14,028 nucleotides of DNA from an uncultured Eubacteriales bacterium. GTDB lineage: Bacteria; Bacillota; Clostridia; Oscillospirales; Ruminococcaceae. The translations under genes were made by a program, and so were the position numbers. The stretch covers positions 1 through 14,028 of the forward strand of contig CAUHFD010000053.1 of NCBI GenBank assembly GCA_959605275.1, in the 5' to 3' direction. Position 1 is the first letter of the stretch. The number at the start of each line of letters is the position of its first letter. The notes under the pieces were generated by a model. It made no database searches and had not been told where the DNA came from. It was given only the letters and a program-made list of their open reading frames with translations. Of this stretch, positions 12,960 to 14,028 are shown piece by piece.

Positions 12960-13546
12960 AACTCCATCCCCATCCCTTCATAGACAGATTCACTATCCTC
13001 TACAGAAGTGATGTTTACGTATTCGCCGATCATATTCAGTGCCTCGGAATAACTGCCTGCTGTTTCTTGAATACGGCTGCACATCTCAGTTGCCTGCTCA
13101 GACAGACCGTTTTTCCGCAAGGTTCGGGATGCAATGCCCATAAGGTTAAAGATATTACCATCTTGACCGATAAGAGGGCAATCGGGCTTTGGTCGTTCTT
13201 GCTCCTGCTGTTTTTCAGAAGCAAATCCTCCCAGACGATTATCCACATAATCAGAAAGCCACATGCCTCCAAACGTTTCATGAGATTGAAGTCTCCATAT
13301 TGCCAGCTTTGCTATGTTCAGTTTTACAGTTTCATCAAAGGGAAAAATAAGGTTTGTAACTCCGTTATATTGAAAAACATAAATGTTTTCGAATTTTGTA
13401 CTGTCGAGGAGCAAACCTTCATCAGTGAAAATATCATTAATGCTCTGCTGCCATTCTTTTAAATCACCGTCACAGCCTTGCAGCACAAGTCCTTCATACC
13501 CTTTCATTCGACGAAGTTCTTCCGTTGTAACCTGTTTCATACTCAT
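12956..13546 (-). CDS. Hypothetical accessory protein, 196 residues
   Basis: The N-terminal 110 residues are a mixed alpha/beta region (EELRRMKGYEGLVLQGCDGD, NIYVFQYNGVTNLIFPFDET, ETFGGMWLSDYVDNRLGGF). A charged linker (SEKQQEQERPKP) separates it from a helical repeat-like C-terminal part, with DGNIFNLMGIASRTLRKNGL and a SYSEALNMIGEYVNI helix. This two-part layout is common in accessory proteins of Clostridial conjugative elements, with no known function. The start overlaps the upstream stop as ATGA, and its own stop overlaps the next start in the same way, so three genes are coupled. The end is acidic (VEDSESVYEG) and finishes MGMEL; the last Leu codon is constrained by the overlap. Confidence 0.72.
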   Translation of the reverse strand: MSMKQVTTEELRRMKGYEGLVLQGCDGDLKEWQQSINDIFTDEGLLLDSTKFENIYVFQYNGVTNLIFPFDETVKLNIAKLAIWRLQSHETFGGMWLSDYVDNRLGGFASEKQQEQERPKPDCPLIGQDGNIFNLMGIASRTLRKNGLSEQATEMCSRIQETAGSYSEALNMIGEYVNITSVEDSESVYEGMGMEL

Positions 13547-13971
13547 AGTCGCATTTCTCCCATCTGCTGTTCGTTTTCCATTCCCATGTTTTGGCTCCGG
13601 TACATACTCACATAGCTGAGTATTTTATCCGCCATCTCCACTTTTTGTGATGCGGTTACCGGAATGTACCAATCCGGCTTATCGTTACATACCCATATAT
13701 GCGGGTTTACAGCGGATAAAGCACCTCTGTTTTGCTGACCGATAATATCCGAAAACTTGAATATCTCGGTATCAACTGCGCCTTCAGTTCGGTTAATTAT
13801 CGTCGCCTTTATTGCATCATACTGCCCGGCAATCAAAGTTGAAACAAACTGCAATTTAATACGCAACTCATCGTCCAATTTTCCAAGCAACGTTTTTCCG
13901 CAGATCTTTACGTCTTTTATGATATCCGTATCGTCAAACATCATTTTTAGTTCATGCTCAAATAAATTCAT
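13543..13971 (-). CDS. Hypothetical accessory protein, 142 residues
   Basis: A small soluble protein beginning MNLFEHELKMMFDDTDIIKD, with a middle segment AVDTEIFKFSDIIGQQNRGA and a conserved-looking NPHIWVCNDKPDWYIPVTAS, then a C-terminal helix (ADKILSYVSMYRS). I recognise no enzyme motif. AAAGGAGAGG stands 4-8 nt before the ATG at 13971, a strong ribosome site. The stop overlaps the next gene as ATGA. The last residues (MGMENEQQMGEMRL) are acidic and Met-rich like other accessory proteins here. Its place at the head of a coupled trio before the VirB6-like gene suggests an element maintenance or transfer accessory role, which is inference. Confidence 0.7.
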   Translation of the reverse strand: MNLFEHELKMMFDDTDIIKDVKICGKTLLGKLDDELRIKLQFVSTLIAGQYDAIKATIINRTEGAVDTEIFKFSDIIGQQNRGALSAVNPHIWVCNDKPDWYIPVTASQKVEMADKILSYVSMYRSQNMGMENEQQMGEMRL

Positions 13972-14028
13972 AAAAGCCTCTCCTTTACAGAATCGACCAG
14001 ATATATAACGGGGCGGTCAAGGTGAAAA
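13968..14028 (-). CDS. 3' end of an upstream gene (partial)
   Basis: One minus-strand frame is open from the window edge to a TGA (13970-13968) that overlaps the next start codon as ATGA. It would encode ...HLDRPVIYLVDSVKERLL. The same ATGA arrangement joins the next two gene pairs, which favours this frame. A second frame (…PLYIWSIL) ends at 13985 and cannot be excluded. Confidence 0.4.
   Translation of the reverse strand, partial: FHLDRPVIYLVDSVKERLL

Noticed and set aside
14001..14028. TTGACC/TATATA-like promoter at the right edge
   Set aside because: The spacing between the hexamers is far too short (about 9 nt), and the stretch probably codes for the end of an upstream gene.
1..14028. 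CRISPR arrays, tRNA genes, insertion sequences and attachment sites
   Set aside because: No spaced direct repeats, no cloverleaf-like sequence, no transposase or recombinase and no flanking repeats were seen; the element ends must lie outside the window.

Overview
The window looks like part of an integrative conjugative element (conjugative transposon) of a Clostridia-type Firmicute, probably a gut Oscillospiraceae or Lachnospiraceae relative. The evidence is the family content (VirB4 ATPase, TrbL/VirB6-like protein, VirB3-like protein, DUF6103-like protein, an amidoligase/gamma-glutamylcyclotransferase pair), strong GGAGG ribosome sites, consensus sigma-A promoters, frequent TTG and GTG starts, and mid-range GC. 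The host call is inference. Every supportable gene is on the minus strand, so transcription runs from high to low coordinates. There are no tRNAs, rRNAs, CRISPR arrays or insertion sequences, and no gene-free stretch longer than about 135 bases.

In transcription order: (a) 14028-11961, three translationally coupled accessory genes of unknown function (ATGA overlaps) plus the end of an upstream gene. (b) 11946-3237, the core of the conjugative type IV secretion system (T4SS): a VirB6/TrbL-like membrane protein, a VirB3-like protein, a 209-residue protein that may resemble the VirB4 N-terminus, the VirB4 ATPase, then a 165-residue membrane protein that looks like the N-terminal part of the usual NlpC/P60 cell-wall hydrolase without its catalytic domain. 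(c) Three cargo cassettes sit between these T4SS genes: a HipA-like kinase (10910-9519), a three-gene module of small protein, XRE regulator and DUF6036/AbiEii-like nucleotidyltransferase (9108-7523), and a second HipA-like kinase (6692-5166). Each has a near-consensus sigma-A promoter in front and a hairpin terminator behind. (d) 2711-1, a run of accessory genes including the amidoligase and gamma-glutamylcyclotransferase.

The most interesting signal is in the protein C-termini. Nine accessory or cargo proteins from unrelated families end in the same style of tail: an acidic, probably disordered stretch, then a very short Met/Leu-containing end (for example ...DLSM, ...FSMTM, ...FRMSM, ...SAQMHL, ...MNMML, ...VQTM). 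The T4SS machinery proteins and the antitoxin-like proteins lack it. This recalls the acidic C-terminal signals of known T4SS effectors. It suggests, without proving, that the element passes a set of proteins (kinases, nucleotidyltransferase, amidoligase, cyclotransferase) through its own conjugation channel.

Other points: both kinases carry the same N-terminal module and an internal ribosome site plus ATG at the same domain boundary; a symmetrical dyad encloses the promoter of the first kinase; a perfect 10-bp stem would sequester the virB4 ribosome binding site just behind a terminator; and a terminator hairpin overlaps the last codons of the amidoligase.
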